Assembly (NCBI GenBank): GCA_021604865.1 | Contig: BQJU01000047.1 | Span: forward strand, 1 to 56,090 | Source: Saprospiraceae bacterium | Lineage (GTDB): Bacteria; Bacteroidota; Bacteroidia; Chitinophagales; Saprospiraceae | DNA length: 56,090 nucleotides | Direction: 5' to 3' | Shown here: positions 42,221 through 49,056 of the stretch, piece by piece | How positions within the stretch are numbered: position 1 is the first letter of the stretch | How the letters are laid out: every line of letters starts with the position of its first letter | Notes under the pieces: model-generated | What the model saw: the letters and a program-made list of their open reading frames with translations, nothing else | The model's database searches: none | Told to the model about the DNA's origin: nothing | Program-made: the position numbers and the translations under genes

Positions 42221-42447
42221 TGAGAACGGAAATAAGGAGGGAAGAAAAAGTGAAGAATCAACTACAATAAAAAATGCAGTTAAAAAGTAACTGCAAATTA
42301 AATAGAACAAGACTTTGTCCACTGACAAAATTATAGTCCCTTGAAGAATTAGTAGGGTATCAATGGATATCCTATGTTTTTTGGTATGTAGATAGCCTCT
42401 CAAAGCTCTTTTCGAACCGGTTAGTTAACTAACCGGTTTTTTTATTT
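42221..42447 (+). ncRNA. Candidate structured small RNA, copy 1
   Basis: A possible -7 box (TATTGTTG, 42208-42215, one mismatch to TAnnTTTG) sets the 5' end near 42221. The transcript would contain the hairpin TGCAGTTA-AAAAG-TAACTGCA (42275-42295), a second hairpin TAGGGTATC-AATG-GATATCCTA (42353-42374, one G-U pair) and a terminal 24-nt perfect palindrome (42415-42438, AACCGGTTAG stem) followed by a T-rich run, a textbook intrinsic terminator. The second copy conserves all three. No ORF of meaningful length is shared. The family was not recognised. Confidence 0.6.
42415..42447 (+). terminator. Intrinsic terminator of RNA-like copy 1
   Basis: AACCGGTTAG pairs with CTAACCGGTT around a TTAA centre, giving a perfect 24-nt palindrome, followed by seven T, A and TTT. 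The T-run is on the plus strand only, so it ends a plus-strand transcript. Confidence 0.85.
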
Positions 42448-42546
42448 CTACAAGAATGACAAAGGTATCATTTTCTCCTAAAAGAAAAAAATCCCACCTC
42501 TTTTTTTTAACTAATCAGATTTTAGACCGTATCGGTTAATACTTTG

Positions 42547-42756
42547 AGCGCTTGTTTGGAAGTCAACCTTTTCGCTTCCATAGGCTTGCCGAAGTTCTTC
42601 GCCAGGAGGCTGCGACCTTGCGCCCGTCTTCGAAGCCTTTCGCTTGCGCCGAAGCTTTCTCCGGCGGCCGTAGCCTTTGGCGAAGGACTCAGCGAAGGAG
42701 CATGGCACAGACGCCCGGTGAACGGCGATGCAAAACCGACCTCCAAAATAAGCGCT
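42547..42756. repeat. GC-rich MITE-like element between the RNA-like copies
   Basis: AGCGCTTGTTTGGAAGTC (42547-42564) and GACCTCCAAAATAAGCGCT (42738-42756) are imperfect inverted repeats and match the ends of the 32184-32347 element. The interior is GC-rich and full of CTTCG/CGAAG strings, in sharp contrast to the AT-rich flanks, and shares GCGAAGGACTCAGCG with 15957-15971. It carries no gene; frames in it are chance products of GC-rich repeats. Confidence 0.75.
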
Positions 42757-42961
42757 GATATAGTCTGTTCCATCTGTTGCCCCATCGTCAAACCACCAAT
42801 TCCACGCTTTTTTGTAAGTTTTTTTATAAAAACCTAGTCTTTTTAAAAAAATATCTGGCTATATCGAAGATTTTTTTAGCAAAAAACAAAGCGTACAATA
42901 CAGTTTTGGTAATTAATTTTAACTTTAATTGGCTTGTAATCAATTAGATATGTTGTTTTTT
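42757..42961. other. AT-rich spacer between the MITE-like element and RNA-like copy 2
   Basis: About 205 bases of AT-rich DNA with several runs of A and T. No ORF or stable hairpin is visible. Confidence 0.5.
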
Positions 42962-43043
42962 TAACTATGGTTTAGTTACAGTAAAATTGTAAAATGTACT
43001 ATTTTCTACTAAGAAATAGAACGACATTTGTATTGTTGATGAT

Positions 43044-43289
43044 TGAGAATGGAACAGTGAAGTGATTGGAAGTTAAAAAAGATGATCAATCCTCAGAAGA
43101 GAAAAAAAAATTTGCAGACACAAAAGCATCTGCAAATTTCAGTTGAAAAGGATTTTGTCCACTGACACAATTATAATCCCTTGAAGAATTAGTAGGGTAT
43201 CAATGGATATCCTATGTTTTTTTGGTATGTAGATAGCCTCTCAAAGCTCTTTTCGAACCGGTTAGTTTACTAACCGGTTTCTTTATTTT
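43044..43289 (+). ncRNA. Candidate structured small RNA, copy 2
   Basis: The possible -7 box TATTGTTG lies at 43031-43038. The first hairpin is at the corresponding place but has a longer outer stem, AAATTTGCAGA / TCTGCAAATTT (43108-43139), with only the TGCAG/CTGCA core in common with copy 1, so the fold is kept while the sequence drifts. The second hairpin (43193-43214) is identical. The terminal hairpin (43256-43279) has one changed centre base and is followed by TTTCTTTATTTT. A 27-codon frame from ATG 43081 exists here only and is not kept in copy 1. Confidence 0.6.
43256..43289 (+). terminator. Intrinsic terminator of RNA-like copy 2
   Basis: The AACCGGTTAG / CTAACCGGTT stem with a TTTA centre is followed by TTTCTTTATTTT on the plus strand. 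It differs from copy 1 by a single base in the loop. Confidence 0.8.
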
Positions 43290-43782
43290 GCTTTTAAAGA
43301 CAAGCAAATGTACCAATTTATCAGCAAAGAAAAAACTAAGCACCTGCTTTTCTTTCTCATTTCTTCTCAATCAGTACAGTAATTGTTTACGACTGATCCC
43401 TGATTTGGTTGCATTCCAAAGCAGAAAAAAAGAATCTTTCTTTATTACCACAACAAGACTGACACGAGTGAAGGTTTGTAATGTCTTATGTCTCAAATAC
43501 TTAAAAAGCATATTTGAGTTTTTGTGGAAGCATGTTTTTTTTCGATTTTTTTTTTCAAGTTAGGAAAAATCCTCTTTTCCCCCTTCCTCACAATCCTGCC
43601 AAAATACAAATCCTGGTTTTAGAAGGTAAGGGATGAAAAATAAATCCTGCGTCTTAGTGCACTTTTCATTTTTCACTTTTGTCAGTTTGAACAAATTGCT
43701 CGCTCTCATCCATTACCTTTCATCACCATATCCCCCTTGGAAATGCAGATCACAATATGTTCCACGACAACTCATCACAACA
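43290..43782. other. AT-rich stretch downstream of RNA-like copy 2
   Basis: About 490 bases with long pyrimidine and T-runs. A 91-codon frame (43288-43563) has a low-complexity Phe/Ser-rich product and no convincing start; I do not accept it. Nothing else is supported. Confidence 0.45.
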
Positions 43783-43846
43783 GGTTTTAGCGCATCCGGT
43801 TGATCCATTAAATCCGAACATCAAACCGTCAAGAGCGCTAAAAACC
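43783..43846 (+). promoter_or_regulatory. 64-nt extended stem-loop before the TPR lipoprotein gene
   Basis: GGTTTTAGCGC (43783-43793) pairs with GCGCTAAAAACC (43835-43846) with one bulged A. Inside, CGGTTGAT pairs with ATCAAACCG, again with one bulge. The result is an elongated hairpin about 72 bases before the start codon. A T-run does not follow, so a regulatory leader or an inverted-repeat element is more likely than a terminator. Confidence 0.5.
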
Positions 43847-43917
43847 TAAAATTATCAAACCCAGAACTACCTTTTCTCTCCGAATTCCGTAAATTGGGCT
43901 ACTCAAAACCCAATGCT

Positions 43918-45549
43918 ATGTTATTCCGCACATGCTTTATTTTCGCGACCCTTATATTTTTCTCCACTTGCAAGGAAAAAGTTGCTGAAGAAGCAGCTAT
44001 CCTGCCCCCAACGGATCGGTTGGGAGAAATTGATTTTCAGACTACTGGCTTGGAGGCAGCACAGGCTGATTTTAAGAAGGGATTATTATTGCTGCACAGC
44101 TTTGAATATCCTGATGCCCGCGAGGCATTTCTTGAAGCCCAGGAAATTGACTCCACCTATGCTATGGCTTATTGGGGAGAGGCGATGACTTACAACCACG
44201 GCCTGTGGCGACAGCAAGATTATGAAGAAGGGAAGGCTGCTTTATTAAAACTTGGAGAAACACCCGAGCTTCGTTTGGCGAAAGCCGGCACACCATTAGA
44301 AAAAGATTTACTCCAGGCCACTGAAATTCTTTATGGCGAAGGCACAAAACAGGAACGAGATCAGGCTTATTCGGAATACCTGGGTACTTTATACGAAAAA
44401 TATAAAGGCAACCAGGAAGTAGCTGCCTTTTATGCCCTCTCTTTGCTGGGAGCCGTACCGGTAGGTCGTGACGAGGAGGCTTATGGCAAGGGGGCCCGGG
44501 TTGCGCAGGGCATTCTGAACGAAAATCCGAATCATCCGGGGGCATTACATTACCTCATCCATTCTTATGATGATCCCGATCATGCCATGTTGGCGCTTAG
44601 TGCAGCCAAGAGTTATTCCAAAGTGGCACCTGATGCTGAACATGCCTTGCACATGCCATCTCACATCTACGTAGCGTTGGGCATGTGGAAAGAAGTAGTG
44701 GCTTCCAATGAAGCCTCCTATGCTGCCAGCGTGAAACGCATGGAAGAGAAGGGATTGAACAATGACGCCCGGGGATACCATGCCTTTCATTGGTTGTTAT
44801 ACGGATATTTGCAACAAGGCAGGCTACAGGACGCTCGCAAGATCCTCACTGATGTGCAAAGCTATGTCCAGGACACTTCGTCGAAACGGGGTAGGGGATA
44901 CCTGATTGAAATGAAGGCAACTTACCTGATGGAAACCGACGATTGGTCGGGCGATTTTGTTGATCTGGATGCTGAAAAGGAAGACCTGAACATTGTGACC
45001 CAAACCCTCTTTCATTTTGTAGAAGGAATGAAAGCTTTTCATCAAAATGACGCCGACCAGTTGGCAGCTACGATAAAATTGATGGAAAAAAACCGTAAAA
45101 CGGCTTCCCTGCTGGTGACCAATAAAGGCATCCCTATGTGTAGTGCCAGTGCCAATCGGCAGGTACCCAATCAACTCGACCTGGATCAGGCCGAAATTCT
45201 GGAAATGGAATTGCGTGCCTTCGAAGGCTGGCTGAAAGGAGATAAAGCACAAACGGAAAGCTGGCTAAAAAAAGCGACCGAAAAGGAAGACAATATCAGT
45301 TATGCTTACGGTCCACCAACGATTGCCAAACCCACCCACGAGCTGTATGGTGATTGGCTGCTGGAACAGGGCAAGGCACAGGCTGCCCTGGAGCAATTTG
45401 ATGCAGCACTATATCGCGGACCCAAGCGGGTACATGCCTTAAAGGGCAAAATGCAGGCAGCTAAGATGCTGGGGGATGAAGCGCTGATACAGGAAATAGA
45501 AACGATTTTCCAGGAAATCCAGGAAGGAATAGGAGGAAAGTCGATTTAA
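43918..45549 (+). CDS. Tetratricopeptide-repeat lipoprotein
   Basis: From the ATG at 43918 the product has 543 residues; the longer frame starts at a TTG. MLFRTCFIFATLIFFSTC is a lipoprotein signal with lipobox FSTC. TPR-like helical pairs are seen at DAREAFLEAQEIDSTYAMAYWGEAM, ALHYLIHSYDDPDHAMLALSAAKSY, HMPSHIYVALGMWKEVVASNEASY and LEQGKAQAALEQFDAALYRGPKRVHALKGKM. The HYLIHSYDD and HALHMPSHIY motifs are shared by a family of bacterial TPR proteins of unknown function. It is followed by the tag gene after 11 bp. Confidence 0.87.
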   Translation: MLFRTCFIFATLIFFSTCKEKVAEEAAILPPTDRLGEIDFQTTGLEAAQADFKKGLLLLHSFEYPDAREAFLEAQEIDSTYAMAYWGEAMTYNHGLWRQQDYEEGKAALLKLGETPELRLAKAGTPLEKDLLQATEILYGEGTKQERDQAYSEYLGTLYEKYKGNQEVAAFYALSLLGAVPVGRDEEAYGKGARVAQGILNENPNHPGALHYLIHSYDDPDHAMLALSAAKSYSKVAPDAEHALHMPSHIYVALGMWKEVVASNEASYAASVKRMEEKGLNNDARGYHAFHWLLYGYLQQGRLQDARKILTDVQSYVQDTSSKRGRGYLIEMKATYLMETDDWSGDFVDLDAEKEDLNIVTQTLFHFVEGMKAFHQNDADQLAATIKLMEKNRKTASLLVTNKGIPMCSASANRQVPNQLDLDQAEILEMELRAFEGWLKGDKAQTESWLKKATEKEDNISYAYGPPTIAKPTHELYGDWLLEQGKAQAALEQFDAALYRGPKRVHALKGKMQAAKMLGDEALIQEIETIFQEIQEGIGGKSI

Positions 45550-45560
45550 AAAAAAGAAAC

Positions 45561-46199
45561 ATGTCTAATCTTGAAGAAGGGCTCTCTCTTGGCGAAGACG
45601 GCCTGTCCCGTTGTTGGTGGCCCGGTGATAAAGCCGATTATATGCATTACCATGACCACGAATGGGCGCATCCGGTAATGGATGACCACCGACTCTTCGA
45701 AAAAATCTGCCTGGAAGGTTTTCAGTCCGGTTTGAGTTGGCTCACCATATTGCGTAAGCGGGATAATTTCCGAAAGGCTTTTCTGAATTTTGATTTTGAA
45801 AAAGTAGCCCGCTTCACCGATGCAGATGTAGCGCGTTTGTTGCAGGATGCAGGTATCGTACGCCACCGCCGGAAAATAGAATCCACCATCAATAATGCCC
45901 AACAAGCCAGCGAACTGGTTGAAGAATTTGGTTCCCTTTCCGCTTTTTTCTGGCGCTTCGAACCCGATCCCAAAACCCGGCCAAAACGCTTTGATTATGC
46001 CTCATTAACCGAATTTACAACGACCAAAGAATCTACTGCACTCAGCAAGGATTTAAAAAAAAGAGGCTGGAGCTTTGTCGGCCCAACCACTGCCTATGCC
46101 TTCATGCAAGCCATGGGCCTGGTCAATGATCACCTGGAGGGTTGTGCTTTTCGCCAGGTGGTGGAGCAAAAACGGTCGCAACTTGTTCGGCCACGATAG
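45561..46199 (+). CDS. tag: DNA-3-methyladenine glycosylase I
   Basis: The product has 212 residues and all features of Tag, which removes 3-methyladenine from alkylated DNA. Cys18 and His31 (RCWWPG, MHYHDHEW), together with the His and Cys of NDHLEGC near the C-terminus, form the zinc site. The active-site Glu is in KICLEGFQSGLSW. TTAYAFMQAMGLVNDH is the conserved C-terminal segment. It is 11 bp downstream of the TPR lipoprotein and probably shares its transcript. Confidence 0.95.
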   Translation: MSNLEEGLSLGEDGLSRCWWPGDKADYMHYHDHEWAHPVMDDHRLFEKICLEGFQSGLSWLTILRKRDNFRKAFLNFDFEKVARFTDADVARLLQDAGIVRHRRKIESTINNAQQASELVEEFGSLSAFFWRFEPDPKTRPKRFDYASLTEFTTTKESTALSKDLKKRGWSFVGPTTAYAFMQAMGLVNDHLEGCAFRQVVEQKRSQLVRPR

Positions 46200-46371
46200 T
46201 CCTGATAACTACCCTGTGTATAAGTGCTTGATAATCAATTTGATTTAAGAAAGGACCTTTGGGAAAACGGGCCAATTCCTCCTCCTGCCTCGTGGATAGT
46301 TCTACCCCGAATCATGATATTAAATACCTAACCTGGATTCCTTGCTTCCACTGGCTGATCGAAGTCGGATA

Positions 46372-46389
46372 TTTCCCCCAGGGGGGAAA
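46372..46389. repeat. Short G/C hairpin in the tag-tolC gap
   Basis: TTTCCCCC pairs with GGGGGAAA around AG. It is nested in a larger imperfect arrangement ending with GGGGGATTTCC. It lies between convergent genes (tag ends at 46199, the TolC gene ends at 46495) and could act in termination, though no T-run follows. The rest of this 295-bp gap shows no gene. Confidence 0.45.
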
Positions 46390-46494
46390 ACAAGGGGGAT
46401 TTCCGGTAGTCATCTTCATGTCGAAGCCTGTGCTGCTAAAGACTTCTCGCCACATCACGGGCAACCAAGAGGGTTGACCGTACGTTCCCCATTC

Positions 46495-47835
46495 CTATTT
46501 CCTAACCAATCCCCCAATCAACCGCGTCAATTCTGTTTCCGTCACTTTCAGGTTGTAGATAGAATTGAGCAAGGTCTGGGTAGCATTGACATAATTTAGC
46601 TGCACAGTACGGTAGTCAAAAGAACTGATCAGGCCACCCCGAAAGCGTTCTTCAGAGATATTGAGGTTCCGGTGAGCATTTTCAACATTGACTTTAGTGA
46701 CATCCACCAGCTGTTTTTGATTGTTGTAAGTAGCCAGGGTGTTGTTCAGCTGAGTCCTTAGCATTCTTTTGGTATCCTCGATGGTCAATTGGCTGATCAT
46801 CTCTTCGACTTTAGCATTCTGGATATTGATTTTCCGGATGTTGCCATCAAAAAGCGTATAAGCAGCCGTCAGGTTGATGTTGCCGTTTAAGGTACGCGAT
46901 GAAGCATTGATATCCGTGGAAGGTTGGTTGATAAATTTTTGCGAGCCATTACTTATGGAATATCCGTAACTCAGCCCTGAATTCAGACTAAGCGTAGGCT
47001 TCAGGCGGCTTTCCTGTATCTGGGTATTGATCTTTGCCAATTCCCGGTTGATAAAGAGGTTGTTGAGCTGGTAATTATTGGCTAACATGCGTTCCTGCAG
47101 ATTGGCTAGCTCGTAGGTTGCAGGGGCAAATTCCAGGACATCCGTTAGTTCGTAACGTTGGCTGAGGTCATCTTCCCCCATTGTCAGGTTGAGGTTGCGA
47201 AAGGCATTTTCGTAATTGGTCACCTGGATGAGGTAATTCGTTGAATCATCCAGGTAAGCATTTTGGCTTTGCAGCAAATCAAACGTTCCTGCCTGCCCAA
47301 ATTCCTTGCGGATTTCCTGGTATTCTACCCGGTCGCGCGACAGCCGCAACACCGTATCTATGACAGCAAGTTGTTGCTGTTGTAGCAGTACATTATAATA
47401 AGCCAGGATGATGTCCTGGATGGAGTTTTCCACGGTTACTTTGGCTGAATTCTGGCTTAGCGTCTCCACCTTTTCCAGTTGTTGTTTGGTCAGTTGCACC
47501 CGGTAACCATCAAATAAAATCCAGTTGAGATTCACGGAAGGAGTAATGCCATTGCTAAGTGTCGCTTGTTCGGTCAGAAAACCTGACGGATCATTCCGAT
47601 TGGTATAGGTATTGGAGGAACTGAGGTTGAGGGTAATGCTGGGATATTTACCCGCTATCCCCCAGTCGTTGTTGTTGCTGGCAATCTCAATATCATGCTC
47701 CGCAATCTGGATTTGGTAATTGTTTTGCAATCCTTTTTCAATAGCCTGCGAAAGGCTAAGGCTGGTTTGAGCCATCAAGGTCATTTGTCCGATTAATAAA
47801 CAAAATAAACCTGCGTAAAAGATTCTAGTATTCAT
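46495..47835 (-). CDS. TolC-family outer-membrane efflux channel
   Basis: The frame starts at a TTG at 47844, but the ATG at 47835 gives the standard signal peptide MNTRIFYAGLFCLLIGQMTLMAQ (446 residues). It has the two repeats of the outer-membrane efflux family: SLSLSQAIEKGLQNNYQIQIAEHDIEIA and, later, TLSLNSGLSYGYS and the long helices VDVTKVNVENAHRNLNISEERFRGGLISSFDYRTVQ. It lies downstream of the RND pump and adaptor genes, separated by two unrelated genes, and most likely completes that pump. Confidence 0.9.
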   Translation of the reverse strand: MNTRIFYAGLFCLLIGQMTLMAQTSLSLSQAIEKGLQNNYQIQIAEHDIEIASNNNDWGIAGKYPSITLNLSSSNTYTNRNDPSGFLTEQATLSNGITPSVNLNWILFDGYRVQLTKQQLEKVETLSQNSAKVTVENSIQDIILAYYNVLLQQQQLAVIDTVLRLSRDRVEYQEIRKEFGQAGTFDLLQSQNAYLDDSTNYLIQVTNYENAFRNLNLTMGEDDLSQRYELTDVLEFAPATYELANLQERMLANNYQLNNLFINRELAKINTQIQESRLKPTLSLNSGLSYGYSISNGSQKFINQPSTDINASSRTLNGNINLTAAYTLFDGNIRKINIQNAKVEEMISQLTIEDTKRMLRTQLNNTLATYNNQKQLVDVTKVNVENAHRNLNISEERFRGGLISSFDYRTVQLNYVNATQTLLNSIYNLKVTETELTRLIGGLVRK

Positions 47836-47846
47836 CCGTAACAAAT

Positions 47847-48269
47847 TTAGTCCGATGTAATGAACCGCTTTTCAAAGACAAAGCGCTTCAAATAAAAATT
47901 ATAAAAAAAGACAATACCCGTAGCACTCAACTTGGCTAAATACTGACGGTCAACAAAAAAATCGACTCTTGACAAAAGGTAGATAATACCCGTGCTAAGC
48001 ACCATTCCACCCAAGGATACCAATATGGCTAAACCAAAGGCTTTGGAAACGGAACGCTGTAAAGTAAAGACAAATCGCTTTTGTAATAAAAAATTGATCA
48101 CCATACCCACGGAGTAGGAGATCACATTGGCAGGTACCGGTGCCAACCAATTGCGCACCAACACCAAATACAAAACATAATCTACCGCCGTAGCTACTGA
48201 GCTGGTCATTGCAAATCTACCCTTCAGTAGAAAAAGCTGCACCCATTTATTTTGCCAAAATCCACTCAT
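47847..48269 (-). CDS. GtrA-family membrane protein
   Basis: The product has 140 residues with four membrane segments. The signature FAMTSSVATAVDYVLYLVLV at the N-terminus, SVGMVINFLLQKRFVF in the middle and FFYNFYLKRFVF at the end are those of GtrA, proposed to flip undecaprenyl-linked sugars. No glycosyltransferase lies beside it. It sits between the 5'-nucleotidase and TolC genes with gaps of 21 and 11 bp. Confidence 0.88.
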   Translation of the reverse strand: MSGFWQNKWVQLFLLKGRFAMTSSVATAVDYVLYLVLVRNWLAPVPANVISYSVGMVINFLLQKRFVFTLQRSVSKAFGLAILVSLGGMVLSTGIIYLLSRVDFFVDRQYLAKLSATGIVFFYNFYLKRFVFEKRFITSD

Positions 48270-48290
48270 AAAACAAAAGTATCTTTTATT

Positions 48291-48827
48291 TTACACAGCT
48301 AACTCCTTTCTGAAAAAAGCCATAACCTCCGCCCAATTATTCACCCGCGTAAATTCCGTTTCATGAATATTGTGGGTGGCTGTATACAATAACCCTTTCC
48401 CCTGAAAAGTGCGCAGATTCTTGGCATGATCATCAATCATATATTCTGCCCGCAGGATACTCTTATCTCCGCAAAAGACAATGTTTTTCCAGTGGATAAA
48501 GGGAAAATGAACCTTGAGCCAGTCGTATTTATCTTCAAAAGAAGACCGAAACTCCATGGCCGCAGTAGTGATGAATACATCGTAGTGCTCCATCAATTCC
48601 CGAATCCCTTCCTGGCTTTCCGGTATCACCGGCAAATCAGCAAAAAAGCCCTTATCCTGTAATGTTTCCCTCAATTCCACCGCCCCATTGATCTGGTATA
48701 TTTTTTTGCCCCAATATTCCTCCCGCTTCAGCCGCTTACCATACCGGTCTTCATACAGATCCAGAAACTTAGGTGTCACATCAGCGATGACTTCGTCCAT
48801 ATCTATTGCAATTCTCTTTCGCATCAT
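48291..48827 (-). CDS. 5'(3')-deoxyribonucleotidase-like HAD phosphatase
   Basis: The product has 178 residues. The nucleophile motif IAIDMDEVIADVTPKF has the catalytic Asp pair, TTAAMEF is the second HAD motif and YMIDDHAKNL supplies the last acidic residues. The cap is the short C1 type of the NT5C group. It cleaves 5'-phosphate from deoxynucleotides. It is followed by the GtrA gene after 21 bp; the region upstream carries the GGGCGTG-type repeat. Confidence 0.85.
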   Translation of the reverse strand: MMRKRIAIDMDEVIADVTPKFLDLYEDRYGKRLKREEYWGKKIYQINGAVELRETLQDKGFFADLPVIPESQEGIRELMEHYDVFITTAAMEFRSSFEDKYDWLKVHFPFIHWKNIVFCGDKSILRAEYMIDDHAKNLRTFQGKGLLYTATHNIHETEFTRVNNWAEVMAFFRKELAV

Positions 48828-48888
48828 TTATCATACAGTTTTGCAGTTAAAACTCGAACTATTCGGCAACCATAAAGGTAGCCATTAC

Positions 48889-49010
48889 AATTTGGGCGTG
48901 CCCCTCCTTCCCCAGGCTATAGCTAGTCGCAGTCGGGTCGGGCTATCCGCTATAATGTACTCGGCGCGCCTCCGTGCATTCCGCTTCTATCCCTCACGCA
49001 GCAGTACGGT
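48889..49010 (+). repeat. Dispersed GGGCGTG-type intergenic repeat, copy 2
   Basis: AATTTGGGCGTGCCCCT, GTCGGGTCGGGCTATCCGCTATAAT, TCCG and TTCCGCTTCTATCCCTCACGCAG repeat in the order seen in copy 1 at 34477-34580, with an extra ~30 bp in the middle. Lies in the 229-bp gap between the RND gene and the nucleotidase gene. Confidence 0.75.
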
Positions 49011-49056
49011 TTCCCAATAACCAATCGAATTGAGTCACCACAAGTTGGCCTCCTAC

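Larger units (their letters stand above)
42142..42448 (+). repeat. Duplicated RNA-like element, copy 1
   Basis: This ~307-bp block aligns along its whole length with 42962-43289. The last ~125 bp (42314-42438) differ at about four positions only, whereas the middle part is diverged. Copies are in direct orientation with a spacing of 828 bp at the 5' side and 840 to 841 bp at the 3' side. They enclose a MITE-like element. Confidence 0.88.
42962..43289 (+). repeat. Duplicated RNA-like element, copy 2
   Basis: Direct repeat of 42142-42448. Conserved blocks are the TACAGTAAA-x-TGTACT start, CGACATTTGTATTGTTGATG, the TTTGTCCACTGACA block, the 43193-43214 hairpin and the terminator. Between them, about 70 to 90 bases are diverged and slightly longer. 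Confidence 0.88.

Noticed and set aside
42511-42837. Several 60-97-codon frames in both directions in the GC-rich patch
   Set aside because: They arise from CTTCG/CGAAG-rich repeats inside the MITE-like element and have no start signals or family resemblance.
43081-43164. 27-codon frame in RNA-like copy 2 (MINPQKRKKN...)
   Set aside because: The frame is not kept in copy 1, where a stop follows after six codons, so it does not explain the conservation between the copies.
43288-43563. 91-codon plus-strand frame after RNA-like copy 2
   Set aside because: Phe/Ser/Lys-rich low-complexity product, start just after a terminator, no promoter or homology-like motif.
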